From: CAIWHR01 sp963846855
GTDB taxonomy: Bacteria; Pseudomonadota; Gammaproteobacteria; Burkholderiales; Casimicrobiaceae
Assembly (NCBI GenBank): GCA_963846855.1
Contig: CAWJXK010000008.1
Coordinates: 682,001-746,000, forward strand
Direction: 5' to 3'
Length of the DNA: 64,000 nt
This document shows, in pieces, positions 38,750 through 47,619 of this stretch (the first letter of the stretch is position 1; every line of letters begins with the position of its first letter). The position numbers and the translations under genes were made by a program. Under the pieces are notes generated by a model. That model did not search any database and had not been told where the DNA came from. It was given only the letters and a program-made list of their open reading frames with translations.

Positions 38750-40821
38750 GCATCGGCGACAAGACGCTCCATCTTTGCTCGTGCAACGGCACGATGCCAC
38801 TCGACGCCGCGGCGCTCGCGCGCGCGCTCGAGTTGAGCGGCGCCCCGCTGGTGAACACGATGCTCTGCCAGAAGGAGCTCGCCCGGTTTGCCGATCACGC
38901 CGCCGGGGATGTCGTCGTCGCCTGCACGCAGGAGGCGACGCTCTTCGGCGACGTCGCGGAGGAGGGCGGCAAGACGCAGGCGATCCGCTTCGTCAACATT
39001 CGCGAGACGGGCGGCTGGTCGGCCGAGGCGAAACGCGCGACGCCCAAGATCGCCGCGCTTCTCGCGCTGGCCGGGATGCCCGATCCCGAGCCCGTGCCGC
39101 GTGTCGCCTACGCGTCGCAGGGCCAGGTGCTGATCGCGGGCCCCGCCGAGGCGGCGCTGCACTGGGCGCAGGTGCTCGCACCGCAGCTCGCCGTCACGGT
39201 GCTCGTCACGGGCCGCGCCGCGGGCGCGGAGCTTCCGGCCGAGCGCGCGTTCCCCGTCCACAGCGGACGGCTCACCGGCCTCGCCGGATGGCTCGGCGCC
39301 TTCGAGGCGTCATGGGAGCAGGAAAACCCCATCGACCTCGATCTATGCACGCGCTGCAACGCCTGCATCCGCGCGTGCCCGGAGCATGCGATCGACTGGA
39401 GCTATCAGATCGACCTCGACCGCTGCAAGGCGCATCGCCAGTGCGTCGCGGCGTGCGGCGCGACGGCGGCGATCGATTTCGAGCGACGCGAGCCGCGCCG
39501 CAGCGAGCGGTTCGACCTCGTGCTCGACCTCGGCCGCGAGCCGCATCTGCGCATGCACCAGCCGCCGCAGGGCTACTTCGCGCCGGGGCCCGATCCGGTT
39601 GCGCAGGCCAAGGCCGTCACCGAGCTCGCCGTGATGGTCGGCGAATTCGAGAAGCCCAAGTACTTCGTCTACAAGGCCTCCATCTGCGCGCACAGTCGGT
39701 CGCGCCAGCCCGGCTGCAACCAGTGCATCGACGTCTGCTCGACCGAAGCGATCACCGCGGATGGCGACGGCGTCAAGGTCGAGCCGCACCTGTGCATGGG
39801 CTGCGGCGCGTGCGCCACCGTGTGCCCGTCCGGCGCGATGCGCTACGCCTATCCGTCGGCGCCCGATCTCGGCGCCCGCCTGAAGCTGCTGCTCGCGACC
39901 TACGAGCGTGCCGGCGGCCGCGACCCCTGCATCCTGTTGCACGACGAGGAGGGGCGCCGCGCCATCGCGGCCCTCGCGCGCCGCGGGCGCGGTCTCCCGG
40001 CGCGCGTGATCCCGCACGAGGTCCATCATGTCGCCTCGATCGGCCTCGACGCCTGGCTCGCGGCGGTGGCGCTCGGCGCCTGCCAAGTCGCGGTGCTTGC
40101 CACCGACGCCATCGCGCCCGAATATCTCGAGGCGCTGGAACGGCAGATGCGGTTCGCCGATACGATCGCCCAGGCGCTCGGCTATCAGGGCGAGCATTTC
40201 CGCACGTTCGCCGCAGCCGACGTGAAGGCGCTCGACGAGGCGCTGTGGTCGTGGCCCGCGGCGCTGTCGGTCCGCGTGCCGGCGACCTTCGGATTCACCA
40301 CCGACAAGCGGACGACCGCGGCGCTCGCCGTCGAGCACCTTGCACGGCATGCGCCGGTGCCGCAAAAGGAAATCGCGCTGCCCGCCGGCGCGCCGTTCGG
40401 CACGATCGTCGTCAACAAGGATGCCTGCACGATGTGCCTCGCGTGCATCGGTGCGTGCCCCGAAGGCGCGCTCCTCGACAACCCCGAGGTGCCGCAGCTG
40501 CGCTTCATCGAGTCGAAGTGCGTCCAGTGCGGCCTCTGCGAGAAAACCTGCCCGGAGGACGCGATCGCGCTCCTGCCGCGGCTGTCGCTGATCCCCGAAG
40601 CCAAGGCGCCGCGCGTGCTCAACGAGGCGGCGATCTTCATGTGCATCGCCTGCGGCAAGCCGCTCGGGACCGAACGGATGATCGCGACCATGCTGGAGCG
40701 ACTCGCCGGCCACTCGATGTTCGCCGCGCCGGGGGCGCTGGAGCGCCTCAAGATGTGCGCCGACTGCCGGGTGATCGACCAGATGAAGGAAGGCCGCGGC
40801 GTGGACATCCGCGATGTCTGA
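38746..40821 (+). CDS. large polyferredoxin of the formate dehydrogenase cluster
   Basis: A 691-residue soluble 4Fe-4S protein. After a ~190-residue N-terminal region with CSCNGT, there are paired cluster motifs: CTRCNACIRACP and CKAHRQCVAACG near residues 202-240, CNQCIDVC and CMGCGACATVCP near 325-360, and CTMCLACIGACP and CVQCGLCEKTCP near 563-605, with further Cys near the end (CIACG, CADC). At least six clusters are plausible. The protein has no signal peptide or membrane helix. It probably moves electrons in the cytoplasm, perhaps for maturation or to a quinone route, but no family member is biochemically defined to my knowledge. Confidence 0.82.
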   Translation: MSIGDKTLHLCSCNGTMPLDAAALARALELSGAPLVNTMLCQKELARFADHAAGDVVVACTQEATLFGDVAEEGGKTQAIRFVNIRETGGWSAEAKRATPKIAALLALAGMPDPEPVPRVAYASQGQVLIAGPAEAALHWAQVLAPQLAVTVLVTGRAAGAELPAERAFPVHSGRLTGLAGWLGAFEASWEQENPIDLDLCTRCNACIRACPEHAIDWSYQIDLDRCKAHRQCVAACGATAAIDFERREPRRSERFDLVLDLGREPHLRMHQPPQGYFAPGPDPVAQAKAVTELAVMVGEFEKPKYFVYKASICAHSRSRQPGCNQCIDVCSTEAITADGDGVKVEPHLCMGCGACATVCPSGAMRYAYPSAPDLGARLKLLLATYERAGGRDPCILLHDEEGRRAIAALARRGRGLPARVIPHEVHHVASIGLDAWLAAVALGACQVAVLATDAIAPEYLEALERQMRFADTIAQALGYQGEHFRTFAAADVKALDEALWSWPAALSVRVPATFGFTTDKRTTAALAVEHLARHAPVPQKEIALPAGAPFGTIVVNKDACTMCLACIGACPEGALLDNPEVPQLRFIESKCVQCGLCEKTCPEDAIALLPRLSLIPEAKAPRVLNEAAIFMCIACGKPLGTERMIATMLERLAGHSMFAAPGALERLKMCADCRVIDQMKEGRGVDIRDV

Positions 40822-41455
40822 TGCCGCGGTCGCCCCGTCGGCCGCAATCGCACCCGAAGATGCGGCGAGGGCGGATTTCTACGCGTTGCTGGCGCGGCTC
40901 CTTGCGGCACCGCCCGACGCGCCGCTGCTGGCGGCGATCGCCGCGGCGCCCGGCCTTGGCACGGATGCGCCCGCGGGCGACGACGAGGTACCGCGCTTCC
41001 GCGCCGGCTGGGACGCGCTGCGTGCCGCCAGCGCGTCGGCGGATCCTGATACCGTTCGTCAGGAATACGACGATCTCTTCATCGGGGTGGGCAGGAGCGA
41101 GGTCAACCTGCACGGCTCGCACTGGGTGGCTGGCTTCATGATGGATCGCCCGTTGGCCGAACTCCGGGTAGCACTCGCCGCCATGGGCCTTGCGCGGCGG
41201 CCGGGCGTGACGATGGTCGAGGACCATCTGTCCGCGCTTTGCGAGACCATGCGACTCCTGGTCGCAGGCGATTCGGCGATGCCGCCCCGGCCCGTCGATG
41301 CGCAGCGAACGTTCTTCGAGCGGCAGATCGCGCCGTGGTACGCCGATTGCTGCGATGCAATAATGCAATCTCCCATTGCCAACTACTATGCTGCGGTAGC
41401 ACAATTTGCGTTGGGCTTTCTGGCGCTCGAACGTGACTCGATCGCCATGGAGTAA
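40814..41455 (+). CDS. TorD/DmsD-family molybdoenzyme chaperone
   Basis: A 213-residue, mostly helical protein with TorD-family features: ARADFYALLARLLAAPP near residue 15, the EYDDLFIGVGRSEVNLHGS segment near 88, and VEDHLSALCETM near 135. Such chaperones bind the Tat signal of a molybdoenzyme and hold it until cofactor insertion is complete. The gene overlaps the polyferredoxin by 8 bases and precedes two Tat-signal genes, so its client is almost certainly FdhA. Confidence 0.85.
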   Translation: MSDAAVAPSAAIAPEDAARADFYALLARLLAAPPDAPLLAAIAAAPGLGTDAPAGDDEVPRFRAGWDALRAASASADPDTVRQEYDDLFIGVGRSEVNLHGSHWVAGFMMDRPLAELRVALAAMGLARRPGVTMVEDHLSALCETMRLLVAGDSAMPPRPVDAQRTFFERQIAPWYADCCDAIMQSPIANYYAAVAQFALGFLALERDSIAME

Positions 41456-41497
41456 TCCCTGATACCTATGTCACGCAGCAGTCTTTTGGAGGTCCTC

Positions 41498-41749
41498 ATG
41501 GGCACCGATTCGCGCATCGCCCTTCCCACGTCGTTGCCGGACCCCGACATTGCCACGCCCCTCGATTTGAAGCGCCGCCGCTTTCTGCTCGCCATCGGTG
41601 CGGGCGGCGCTGCCGTCGCGACGACCGCCGCCAATGCGGCGCCGCTCGCCGCTGCGGCCGATGCAGCCGCACTACAGCCCGCCGACACCGCATCCGTGTA
41701 TCGCGTGACCGAGCACGTCCGCGATTACTACCGCTCGACCAAGATCTAG
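41498..41749 (+). CDS. small twin-arginine protein of the formate dehydrogenase region
   Basis: An 83-residue protein whose early part is a Tat signal: KRRRFLLAIGAGGAAVATTAA. The short mature part ends VTEHVRDYYRSTKI. It fits the small formate-dehydrogenase-region Tat-target family that sits just before fdhA. GGAGGT (41488-41493) lies four bases before the ATG at 41498, supporting that start over the ATG at 41468. It may travel with FdhA as a co-exported partner. Confidence 0.75.
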   Translation: MGTDSRIALPTSLPDPDIATPLDLKRRRFLLAIGAGGAAVATTAANAAPLAAAADAAALQPADTASVYRVTEHVRDYYRSTKI

Positions 41750-41763
41750 GAGGAGGAAGGATC

Positions 41764-44673
41764 ATGCTGCTGACCAAGAAAACAGATAGCGTCGCCGCAG
41801 CCGGTCCGCGTCTTCGCCGCGCCGTCGGAGCAAGAATGCCGATGATGGACAGGCGAACGTTTCTCAAGCGCTCGGGCCTCGTCGCGGGCGCCGGCGCATT
41901 CGCAAGCCAGCTGCCCTACGGCGCGATCGGCAAGGCCGACGCCGCCGCCGATCCGGCCGCCACGGAGACGAAGCAGATCCGCCGCACCGTGTGTACCCAC
42001 TGCTCGGTGGGCTGCGCGATCGACGCCACCATCGAGAACGGCGTGTGGACGCGGCAGAATCCGGTGTTCGAGTCGCCGCTCAACCTCGGCGCGCACTGCG
42101 CCAAGGGTGCGTCGGTGCGCGAGCACGCGTTCGGCACGAGCCGCGTCAAGACGCCGATGAAGCTCGTCAACGGCAAGTGGCAGAGCATCAAGTGGGACCA
42201 GGCGATGGCCGAGATCGGCGACAAGATGCTCGCGATCCGCAAGGAATCCGGCCCCGACGCCGTGTACTGGATCGGCAGCTCGAAGCACAGCAACGAGCAG
42301 TCGTACCTGTTCCGCAAGTTCGTCTCCTTCTGGGGCACGAACAACTGCGACCACCAGGCGCGGATCTGCCACTCGACGACGGTCGCCGGCGTAGCCAATA
42401 CATGGGGCTACGGCGCGATGACCAACTCGTACAACGACATGCTGAACTCGAAGTGCGCGATGTACATCGGCTCGAACGCGGCCGAGGCGCACCCGGTGTC
42501 GATGCAGTTCATCCTCCACGCGAAGGAGACCGGCACCAAGATGATCGTCGTCGACCCGCGCTTCACGCGGACGGCGGCGAAAGCCGACGAATACGTGCGG
42601 CTGCGCGGCGGCGCCGACATCCCGTTCCTGTACGGGATGCTGTGGCACATCTTCAAGAACGGCTGGGAAGACAAGGCCTACATCGACGCCCGCGTCTACG
42701 GGATGGACAAGGTCAAGGCGGAGGTCCTCGCCAACTGGACCCCCGACAAGGTCGAGGACGCCTGCGGCGTGCCGGAAGCGACGGTGCTCAAGATCGCCGA
42801 GATGATGGCGAAGAACCGCCCGTCGACGATCGTCTGGTGCATGGGGCAGACCCAGCACACGATCGGCAACGCGATCGTCCGCGCGTCGTGCATCCTGCAG
42901 CTGGCACTCGGCAACGTCGGCGTGTCCGGCGGCGGCACCAACATCTTCCGCGGCCATGACAACGTCCAGGGCGCGACCGACGTCGGGCCGAATCCCGACT
43001 CGCTGCCCGGCTACTACGGGCTCGCCCCGGGTGCCTGGAAGCACTGGGCCGCGGTCTGGGGTGTCGACTACGAGTGGATCAAGAAGCAGTACGCCGAAGG
43101 CATGATGGAGAAGCCGGGGATCACGGTCTCCCGCTGGATCGACGGCGTGCTGGAAAAGAACGACATGATCGACCAGGGCCCGAACCTGCGCGCGGTCGTT
43201 TACTGGGGCATGGCGCCCAACAGCCAGACGCGCGGCAAGGAAATGCTGGAGGCGATGGCGAAGGTCGACCTCCTCGTCGTGATCGATCCGTATCCGTCGG
43301 CGACGGCGGCGATGGCGTCGTTGGCCCGCAAGGACGGCGCTTACCTGCTGCCGGCGTGCACGCAATTCGAGACCTCGGGTTCGGTGACCGCGTCGAATCG
43401 CTCGATCCAGTGGCGCGAGAAGGTGATCGAGCCGCTGTTCGAATCGAAGACCGATCACATGATCATGACGGCCTTCGCCAAGAAATTCGGCTGGGACAAG
43501 GAATTCAACAAGAACTACAAGATGGTGAAGGACTCGCGCGACGGCTGGGAAGAGCCCGAACCCGAATCGGTCCTGCGCGAAATCAATCGCGGCTGCTTCA
43601 CGATCGGCTACACCGGCCAGTCGCCGGAACGCCTCAAGCTCCACATGAAGAACATGGGGACGTTCGACGTGCGCACGCTGAAGGCCAAGGGCGGCCCGTG
43701 CGACGGCGAATACTACGGATTGCCGTGGCCATGCTGGGGGACCCCGGAATTGAAGCACCCGGGCTCGCCGAACCTGTACAACACTAGCAAGGCTGTGATG
43801 GACGGCGGCGGCTGTTTCCGGGCCAACTTCGGCGTCGAGCGCGATGGCGTCAATCTTCTTGCGGCCGACGGTTCGTACCCGATGGGATGCGACATCACGA
43901 CCGGCTATCCCGAATTCGACGCGACGTTCATGAAGAAGCTCGGCTGGTGGGACGAGCTCACCGACGCCGAGAAGAAGGCCGCCGAAGGCAAGAACTGGAA
44001 GACCGACCTGTCGGGCGGGATCATCCGAGTGGTCATGAAGAATCATGGCGCGTACCCGTTCGGCAACGCGAAGGCGCGGGCGGTGGTCTGGAATTTCCCG
44101 GACGGCGTGCCGATCCACCGCGAGCCGCTGTACTCGAACCGCCCCGACCTCGTCGCCAAGTACCCGACGCATGACGACAAGAAGACCTTCTGGCGCCTGC
44201 CGACGCTCTACAAATCGGTGCAGGACAAGAACAAGGATGCGGTGAAGCAGTTCCCGCTGGTACTGACGAGCGGGCGCCTGGTCGAGTACGAGGGGGGTGG
44301 CGACGAAACGCGCTCCAACCCGTGGCTCGCCGAGCTGCAGCAGTACAACTTCATCGAGCTCAACCCGAAGGACGCCAACGATCGCGGCATCCAGGACGGC
44401 CAGTACGTGTGGGTGAAGACGCCCACGGGCGCGCAGATCAAGGTGAAGGCGCAGGTGACCGATCGCGTCGGGCCGGGGGTCTCGTTCATCCCGTTCCACT
44501 TCGCCGGCTGGTGGATGGGCAAGGACCTGCTGCAGAACTATCCGGAGGGCGCGGCGCCGCTCGTGCGCGCCGAGGCGGTGAACACGGCGACGACGTACGG
44601 CTACGACTCGGTGACGATGATGCAGGAAGGCACCAAGACGACGCTGTGTCAGGTCGAGCTCTTCAAGGCCTAA
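41764..44673 (+). CDS. fdhA: formate dehydrogenase catalytic (molybdopterin) subunit, Cys-type
   Basis: A 969-residue DMSO-reductase family enzyme that oxidises formate to CO2. The Tat signal MDRRTFLKRSG begins near residue 28, so the enzyme is exported. A 4Fe-4S cluster is bound by C77, C80, C84 and C112. The active-site ligand is Cys202 in QARICHSTTVAG, where E. coli FdnG has selenocysteine; no in-frame UGA is needed. MGQTQHTIGN and GHDNVQGATDVG contact the bis-MGD cofactor, and the C-terminal cofactor domain includes PLVLTSGRLVEYEGGG. It lies between the Tat peptide and fdhB in one operon. Confidence 0.95.
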   Translation: MLLTKKTDSVAAAGPRLRRAVGARMPMMDRRTFLKRSGLVAGAGAFASQLPYGAIGKADAAADPAATETKQIRRTVCTHCSVGCAIDATIENGVWTRQNPVFESPLNLGAHCAKGASVREHAFGTSRVKTPMKLVNGKWQSIKWDQAMAEIGDKMLAIRKESGPDAVYWIGSSKHSNEQSYLFRKFVSFWGTNNCDHQARICHSTTVAGVANTWGYGAMTNSYNDMLNSKCAMYIGSNAAEAHPVSMQFILHAKETGTKMIVVDPRFTRTAAKADEYVRLRGGADIPFLYGMLWHIFKNGWEDKAYIDARVYGMDKVKAEVLANWTPDKVEDACGVPEATVLKIAEMMAKNRPSTIVWCMGQTQHTIGNAIVRASCILQLALGNVGVSGGGTNIFRGHDNVQGATDVGPNPDSLPGYYGLAPGAWKHWAAVWGVDYEWIKKQYAEGMMEKPGITVSRWIDGVLEKNDMIDQGPNLRAVVYWGMAPNSQTRGKEMLEAMAKVDLLVVIDPYPSATAAMASLARKDGAYLLPACTQFETSGSVTASNRSIQWREKVIEPLFESKTDHMIMTAFAKKFGWDKEFNKNYKMVKDSRDGWEEPEPESVLREINRGCFTIGYTGQSPERLKLHMKNMGTFDVRTLKAKGGPCDGEYYGLPWPCWGTPELKHPGSPNLYNTSKAVMDGGGCFRANFGVERDGVNLLAADGSYPMGCDITTGYPEFDATFMKKLGWWDELTDAEKKAAEGKNWKTDLSGGIIRVVMKNHGAYPFGNAKARAVVWNFPDGVPIHREPLYSNRPDLVAKYPTHDDKKTFWRLPTLYKSVQDKNKDAVKQFPLVLTSGRLVEYEGGGDETRSNPWLAELQQYNFIELNPKDANDRGIQDGQYVWVKTPTGAQIKVKAQVTDRVGPGVSFIPFHFAGWWMGKDLLQNYPEGAAPLVRAEAVNTATTYGYDSVTMMQEGTKTTLCQVELFKA

Positions 44674-44690
44674 CGGACGAGGATACGATC

Positions 44691-45320
44691 ATGGCCCGGA
44701 TGAAATTCCTGTGTGACGTCGCGCGCTGCATCGAGTGCAACGGCTGCGTGACCGCCTGCAAGAACGAGAATGACGTGCCGTGGGGCGTGAACCGCCGACG
44801 GGTCGTCACCATCAACGACGGCGTGCCCGGCGAGCGCTCGGTCTCGGTCGCGTGCATGCACTGCTCGGATGCGCCGTGCGCGGCGGTCTGCCCGGTCGAC
44901 TGCTTCGTGCGCACCGAGGACGGTGTGGTGCTGCACGACAAGGACCTCTGCATCGGCTGCGGCTACTGCTTCTACGCGTGCCCGTTCGGCGCGCCGCAGT
45001 TCCCGCAGCAGGGCGCGTTCGGCGTGCGTGGCAAGATGGACAAGTGCACGTTCTGCGCGGGCGGCCCCGGCCCCGACAACGAGGACCGCGTCAAGAAGTA
45101 CGGGCGCGATCGCCTCGCCGAGGGCAAGCTGCCGATGTGCGCCGAGATGTGCGCGACCAAGGCGCTGCTCGCCGGCGACGGCGAAGTCATCGCCAACATC
45201 TATCGCGAGCGTGTGTTCAACCGCGGCAAGGGCGCCGAGGTCTGGGGATGGGGCACGGCGTATGGCCCGCCGGGCGCCAAGACCGAGGCGGCACCCGCTG
45301 CGCAGGGAGCGAAATCATGA
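44691..45320 (+). CDS. fdhB: formate dehydrogenase iron-sulfur (beta) subunit
   Basis: A 209-residue protein carrying four 4Fe-4S clusters: CIECNGCVTACK, CMHCSDAPCAAVCP, CIGCGYCFYACP and CTFC-CAEMC. It passes electrons from FdhA to the cytochrome b subunit. It lacks the C-terminal membrane anchor of E. coli FdnH, resembling the beta subunits of periplasmic formate dehydrogenases that dock on the membrane protein. The ATG at 44691 lies 17 bp after fdhA, and the stop overlaps the next ATG by 4 bases. Confidence 0.94.
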   Translation: MARMKFLCDVARCIECNGCVTACKNENDVPWGVNRRRVVTINDGVPGERSVSVACMHCSDAPCAAVCPVDCFVRTEDGVVLHDKDLCIGCGYCFYACPFGAPQFPQQGAFGVRGKMDKCTFCAGGPGPDNEDRVKKYGRDRLAEGKLPMCAEMCATKALLAGDGEVIANIYRERVFNRGKGAEVWGWGTAYGPPGAKTEAAPAAQGAKS

Positions 45321-45553
45321 AGCGTCGTGCGTTCTTCGGCTCGGTCGCGGCGGTTGCTGCCGGCGCGGCCGTCGTCGGGCTGGTCGGCTGCGGGGAGCGT
45401 CCGCAGGTGATCCAGTACAAGCAGGGCAAGTACCAGGGCAAGCCTTATGACGAGCCCTGGAAGGGCAAGCAGTGGAACGACAGCCGGCAGGACTGGACCG
45501 TCGCGATCGAGACCCGGGCGCAGGGTCAGAACGAATACAAGCGGATCAAGTAG
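45317..45553 (+). CDS. small lipoprotein of the formate dehydrogenase operon
   Basis: A 78-residue product with a hybrid export signal: MKRRAFFGSVAAVAAG followed by a lipobox VGLVGC, Cys25 being the likely lipidated residue. The mature part is short and charged, with repeated GK and W residues (YQGKPYDEPWKGKQW). Its ATG overlaps the fdhB stop, so translation is coupled. It is found in this position in related operons, function unknown to me; it might anchor or stabilise the periplasmic complex. Confidence 0.7.
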   Translation: MKRRAFFGSVAAVAAGAAVVGLVGCGERPQVIQYKQGKYQGKPYDEPWKGKQWNDSRQDWTVAIETRAQGQNEYKRIK

Positions 45554-45569
45554 CGGTCCCGGAGGAGGC

Positions 45570-46643
45570 ATGTTGACCCCATCCATCGCACGGGCCGCCC
45601 GTTTCGGCGCCGCGATCGTCTGGCTCGTGGCCGCCGCGGCGTCCGCGCAGTCGCCCGCGGTAAACCCCAAGGACATGGATTTCGCCAAGGAGCAGCAGCA
45701 GCAGCAGGCCCGGCAGCCGTACAACAACGCGCCCATCTGGAGCGAGGTGCGCTCGGGCGCGCCGCAGGTCTCGACGGTGACGGGCCGCGAATCCACCGTT
45801 CTCATCCAGTCGGGCGGCGAAACGTGGCGCGCTGCGCGTGTTCCGCTCGCCTCCGTGGGCGGCGCGTTGATCGCGCTCGCGATTCTCGGGCTCGCCGCGT
45901 TCTACCTCATCCGGGGCGAGCTGAGCGTCGCGGAGAAGCCCGGCGAGCGCCGGATCGAGCGCTTTTCCCAGCTCGACCGCTGGGCGCACTGGCTGCTGGC
46001 GATCACGTGGGTGACGCTCGCGGTCACGGGCATCATTCTTTCGCTGGGCAAGGCCGTGCTGCTTCCGCTCATCGGCTACACGCTGTTCTCGTGGCTCGCG
46101 ATCGTGTCGAAGAACGTCCACAACTTCATCGGCCCGATCCTGATCGTCGCGGTCCCGCTGCTGTTCTTCCGCTTCGTGCGCAACAACGGCGTCAGCGGGG
46201 AGGACGTCAAGTGGTTCGCCAATATCCTCGGGTATTTCAAGGGGAAGGAATACCCGTCCGGACGATTCAACGCCGGCGAGAAGCTGGTGTTCTGGCTGGT
46301 GCTGGTCGTCTTCTCGACGATTCTCATTGTGACCGGCCTCATCCTGCTGTTCCCCAATTTCAACCAGACGCGGCAGACGATGCAGATCGCCAATCTCATC
46401 CACATGGGCACGGCCTACGTGGCGCTCGCGCTCGCGCTGGTTCACATCTACCTCGGCACGATCGGAATGGCAGGCGCGTATCGCGCCATGCGCGACGGCG
46501 ATGTCAGCGAAAGCTGGGCCGCGCATCACCATCGCCGCTGGTACGACCAGGTGGTCGCAGGCAAGGCCCGGGAGAAATTCGTGCAGCCGGATGCCGCGCG
46601 AAACGACGCCGCGCCGCAGAAACCTTCGCTGCGGCAGGCTTGA
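45570..46643 (+). CDS. fdhC: formate dehydrogenase cytochrome b (gamma) subunit
   Basis: A 357-residue membrane protein. A signal peptide ends in AASAQS; one helix follows near residue 90, then a four-helix di-haem cytochrome b core with His candidates in RWAHWLLA, NVHNFIGP and IHMGTAYVALALALVHIY. It takes electrons from FdhB to quinone. A long periplasmic N-terminal segment of about 60 residues (QQQQQARQPYNN) is larger than in E. coli FdnI. GGAGGAGG directly before the ATG at 45570 fixes the start. Confidence 0.92.
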   Translation: MLTPSIARAARFGAAIVWLVAAAASAQSPAVNPKDMDFAKEQQQQQARQPYNNAPIWSEVRSGAPQVSTVTGRESTVLIQSGGETWRAARVPLASVGGALIALAILGLAAFYLIRGELSVAEKPGERRIERFSQLDRWAHWLLAITWVTLAVTGIILSLGKAVLLPLIGYTLFSWLAIVSKNVHNFIGPILIVAVPLLFFRFVRNNGVSGEDVKWFANILGYFKGKEYPSGRFNAGEKLVFWLVLVVFSTILIVTGLILLFPNFNQTRQTMQIANLIHMGTAYVALALALVHIYLGTIGMAGAYRAMRDGDVSESWAAHHHRRWYDQVVAGKAREKFVQPDAARNDAAPQKPSLRQA

Positions 46644-46658
46644 AGGAGTGATGCGACG

Positions 46659-46997
46659 ATGATGACGCTACGTGCAGTAATGATTGCGATCCTTGCCTTT
46701 GGTGCTTTCGGCGTGGCGATGGCCAAGCTGCCGGCTGCCCCGCCGATGACGGACGCGCAGAAGGCCGCCGCCGACGAGAAGAAGGCGAAGGACGCCGCCG
46801 CAGCGACGCTCGCGAAGCAGCAGCTCGATCGCTCGATGGATCGCGCCGCGGCGAATTACTTTGCGGACATGAAGGCAAAGGGTAAAGCCGTTCCTCCGCC
46901 GCAGATGACCGCGGCTTCCGCGCCGGGCAAGGCACCCGCCGCGAAGGCGATTCCCGCCGCCAAGCCGATGCCGGCCGCGGCGCCGGCCAAGAAATAG
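46659..46997 (+). CDS. small Ala/Lys-rich exported protein ending the formate dehydrogenase operon
   Basis: A 112-residue protein with a signal peptide (AVMIAILAFGAFGVAMAK) and a mature part made mostly of Ala, Lys and Pro, including a charged helix DAQKAAADEKKAKDAAAATL and a Pro/Ala/Lys tail. I do not recognise a family. It starts 15 bp after fdhC and is followed by an intrinsic terminator, so it is the last gene of the operon. It could be a periplasmic accessory or merely a low-complexity product; codon use resembles the neighbours. Confidence 0.6.
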   Translation: MMTLRAVMIAILAFGAFGVAMAKLPAAPPMTDAQKAAADEKKAKDAAAATLAKQQLDRSMDRAAANYFADMKAKGKAVPPPQMTAASAPGKAPAAKAIPAAKPMPAAAPAKK

Positions 46998-47029
46998 AGT
47001 CCCGGGACGAGAAGCACGGGGCATCGAGC

Positions 47030-47060
47030 GACGGGGGCTGCGGCCCCCGTCTTCGTTTTC
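47030..47060 (+). terminator. intrinsic terminator of the formate dehydrogenase operon
   Basis: GACGGGGGC-TGCG-GCCCCCGTC, a perfect 9-bp stem with tetraloop, followed by TTCGTTTTC. Confidence 0.85.
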
Positions 47061-47116
47061 TGGCGGCCGCTTGAGATGGACGTTCGTGCGCCGCACGGGC
47101 CGCACTCCGTTGCCGG

Positions 47117-47122
47117 TATAAT
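47117..47122 (+). promoter_or_regulatory. -10 element of the tRNA-Ser promoter
   Basis: TATAAT, 12 bp before the mature tRNA 5' end. No convincing -35 is visible. Confidence 0.55.
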
Positions 47123-47133
47123 CCGAGGTTCGC

Positions 47134-47221
47134 GGAGAGTTGGCCGAGTGGTCGAAGGCGCCTGACTCGAAATCAGGTTTAGGGCAACCTAACGGGGGTT
47201 CGAATCCCTCACTCTCCGCCA
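47134..47221 (+). tRNA. tRNA-Ser (anticodon CGA)
   Basis: The acceptor stem GGAGAGT pairs with ACTCTCC; the anticodon arm CCTGA-CTCGAAA-TCAGG shows anticodon CGA, reading UCG. A long class II variable arm (TTTAGGGCAACCTAA) confirms serine. The T arm is GGGGGTTCGAATCCCTC, and the CCA end is encoded. An AT-rich hairpin terminator follows immediately. It marks the left edge of the cassette array. Confidence 0.97.
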
Positions 47222-47230
47222 AGATAAATC

Positions 47231-47266
47231 CGCCAAGCAGATGATTTGCTTGGCGTTTTCATTTTG
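47231..47266 (+). terminator. intrinsic terminator of tRNA-Ser
   Basis: CGCCAAGCA (47231-47239) pairs perfectly with TGCTTGGCG (47247-47255), followed by TTTTCATTTT. Confidence 0.85.
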
Positions 47267-47593
47267 TGCCTCGGCGCTTTCTTGCAAGTTGCCCGCCGAT
47301 TTATCCATCGCGCATCCGACTTGCGTAATGCCCCTCCGGCCTCCCGTGCGTTTTGCCCACTTTGAAATTGCGGGGTACGCTGTGGCGTGAGCCTGGCACG
47401 TGCGCATTTTATGCGGTCGCGCGCCGCACGTTCGACGCAATCGTTTCCCGCATTTAGGTTGCCGATTTGCGGAGTCAGGGATTGAAAAATAAGATGTCTC
47501 ATCACCTCGCGGCGAGGCTGGAGCAATAAGCGACGCTTTGCTTCCCGTCGTCTTCGCCCCTTTCCGAGCCGTCCTTTAGGTTCTCTATTTTTA
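47267..47593. other. gap between tRNA-Ser and the first cassette, no gene recognised
   Basis: About 327 bp of lower GC. I looked here for an integron integrase or its remnant (GVRSPLD-type C-terminus, tyrosine recombinase box) and found none. A minus-strand frame is open across it, but its composition does not look protein-coding. An attI site may be here but cannot be recognised by sequence alone. Confidence 0.4.
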
Positions 47594-47619
47594 GTTAGCG
47601 CGCAGCAACTGAGGGCACC

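Noticed and set aside
42367..42369. Selenocysteine in formate dehydrogenase
   Set aside because: The active-site codon is TGC (Cys202); there is no in-frame TGA.
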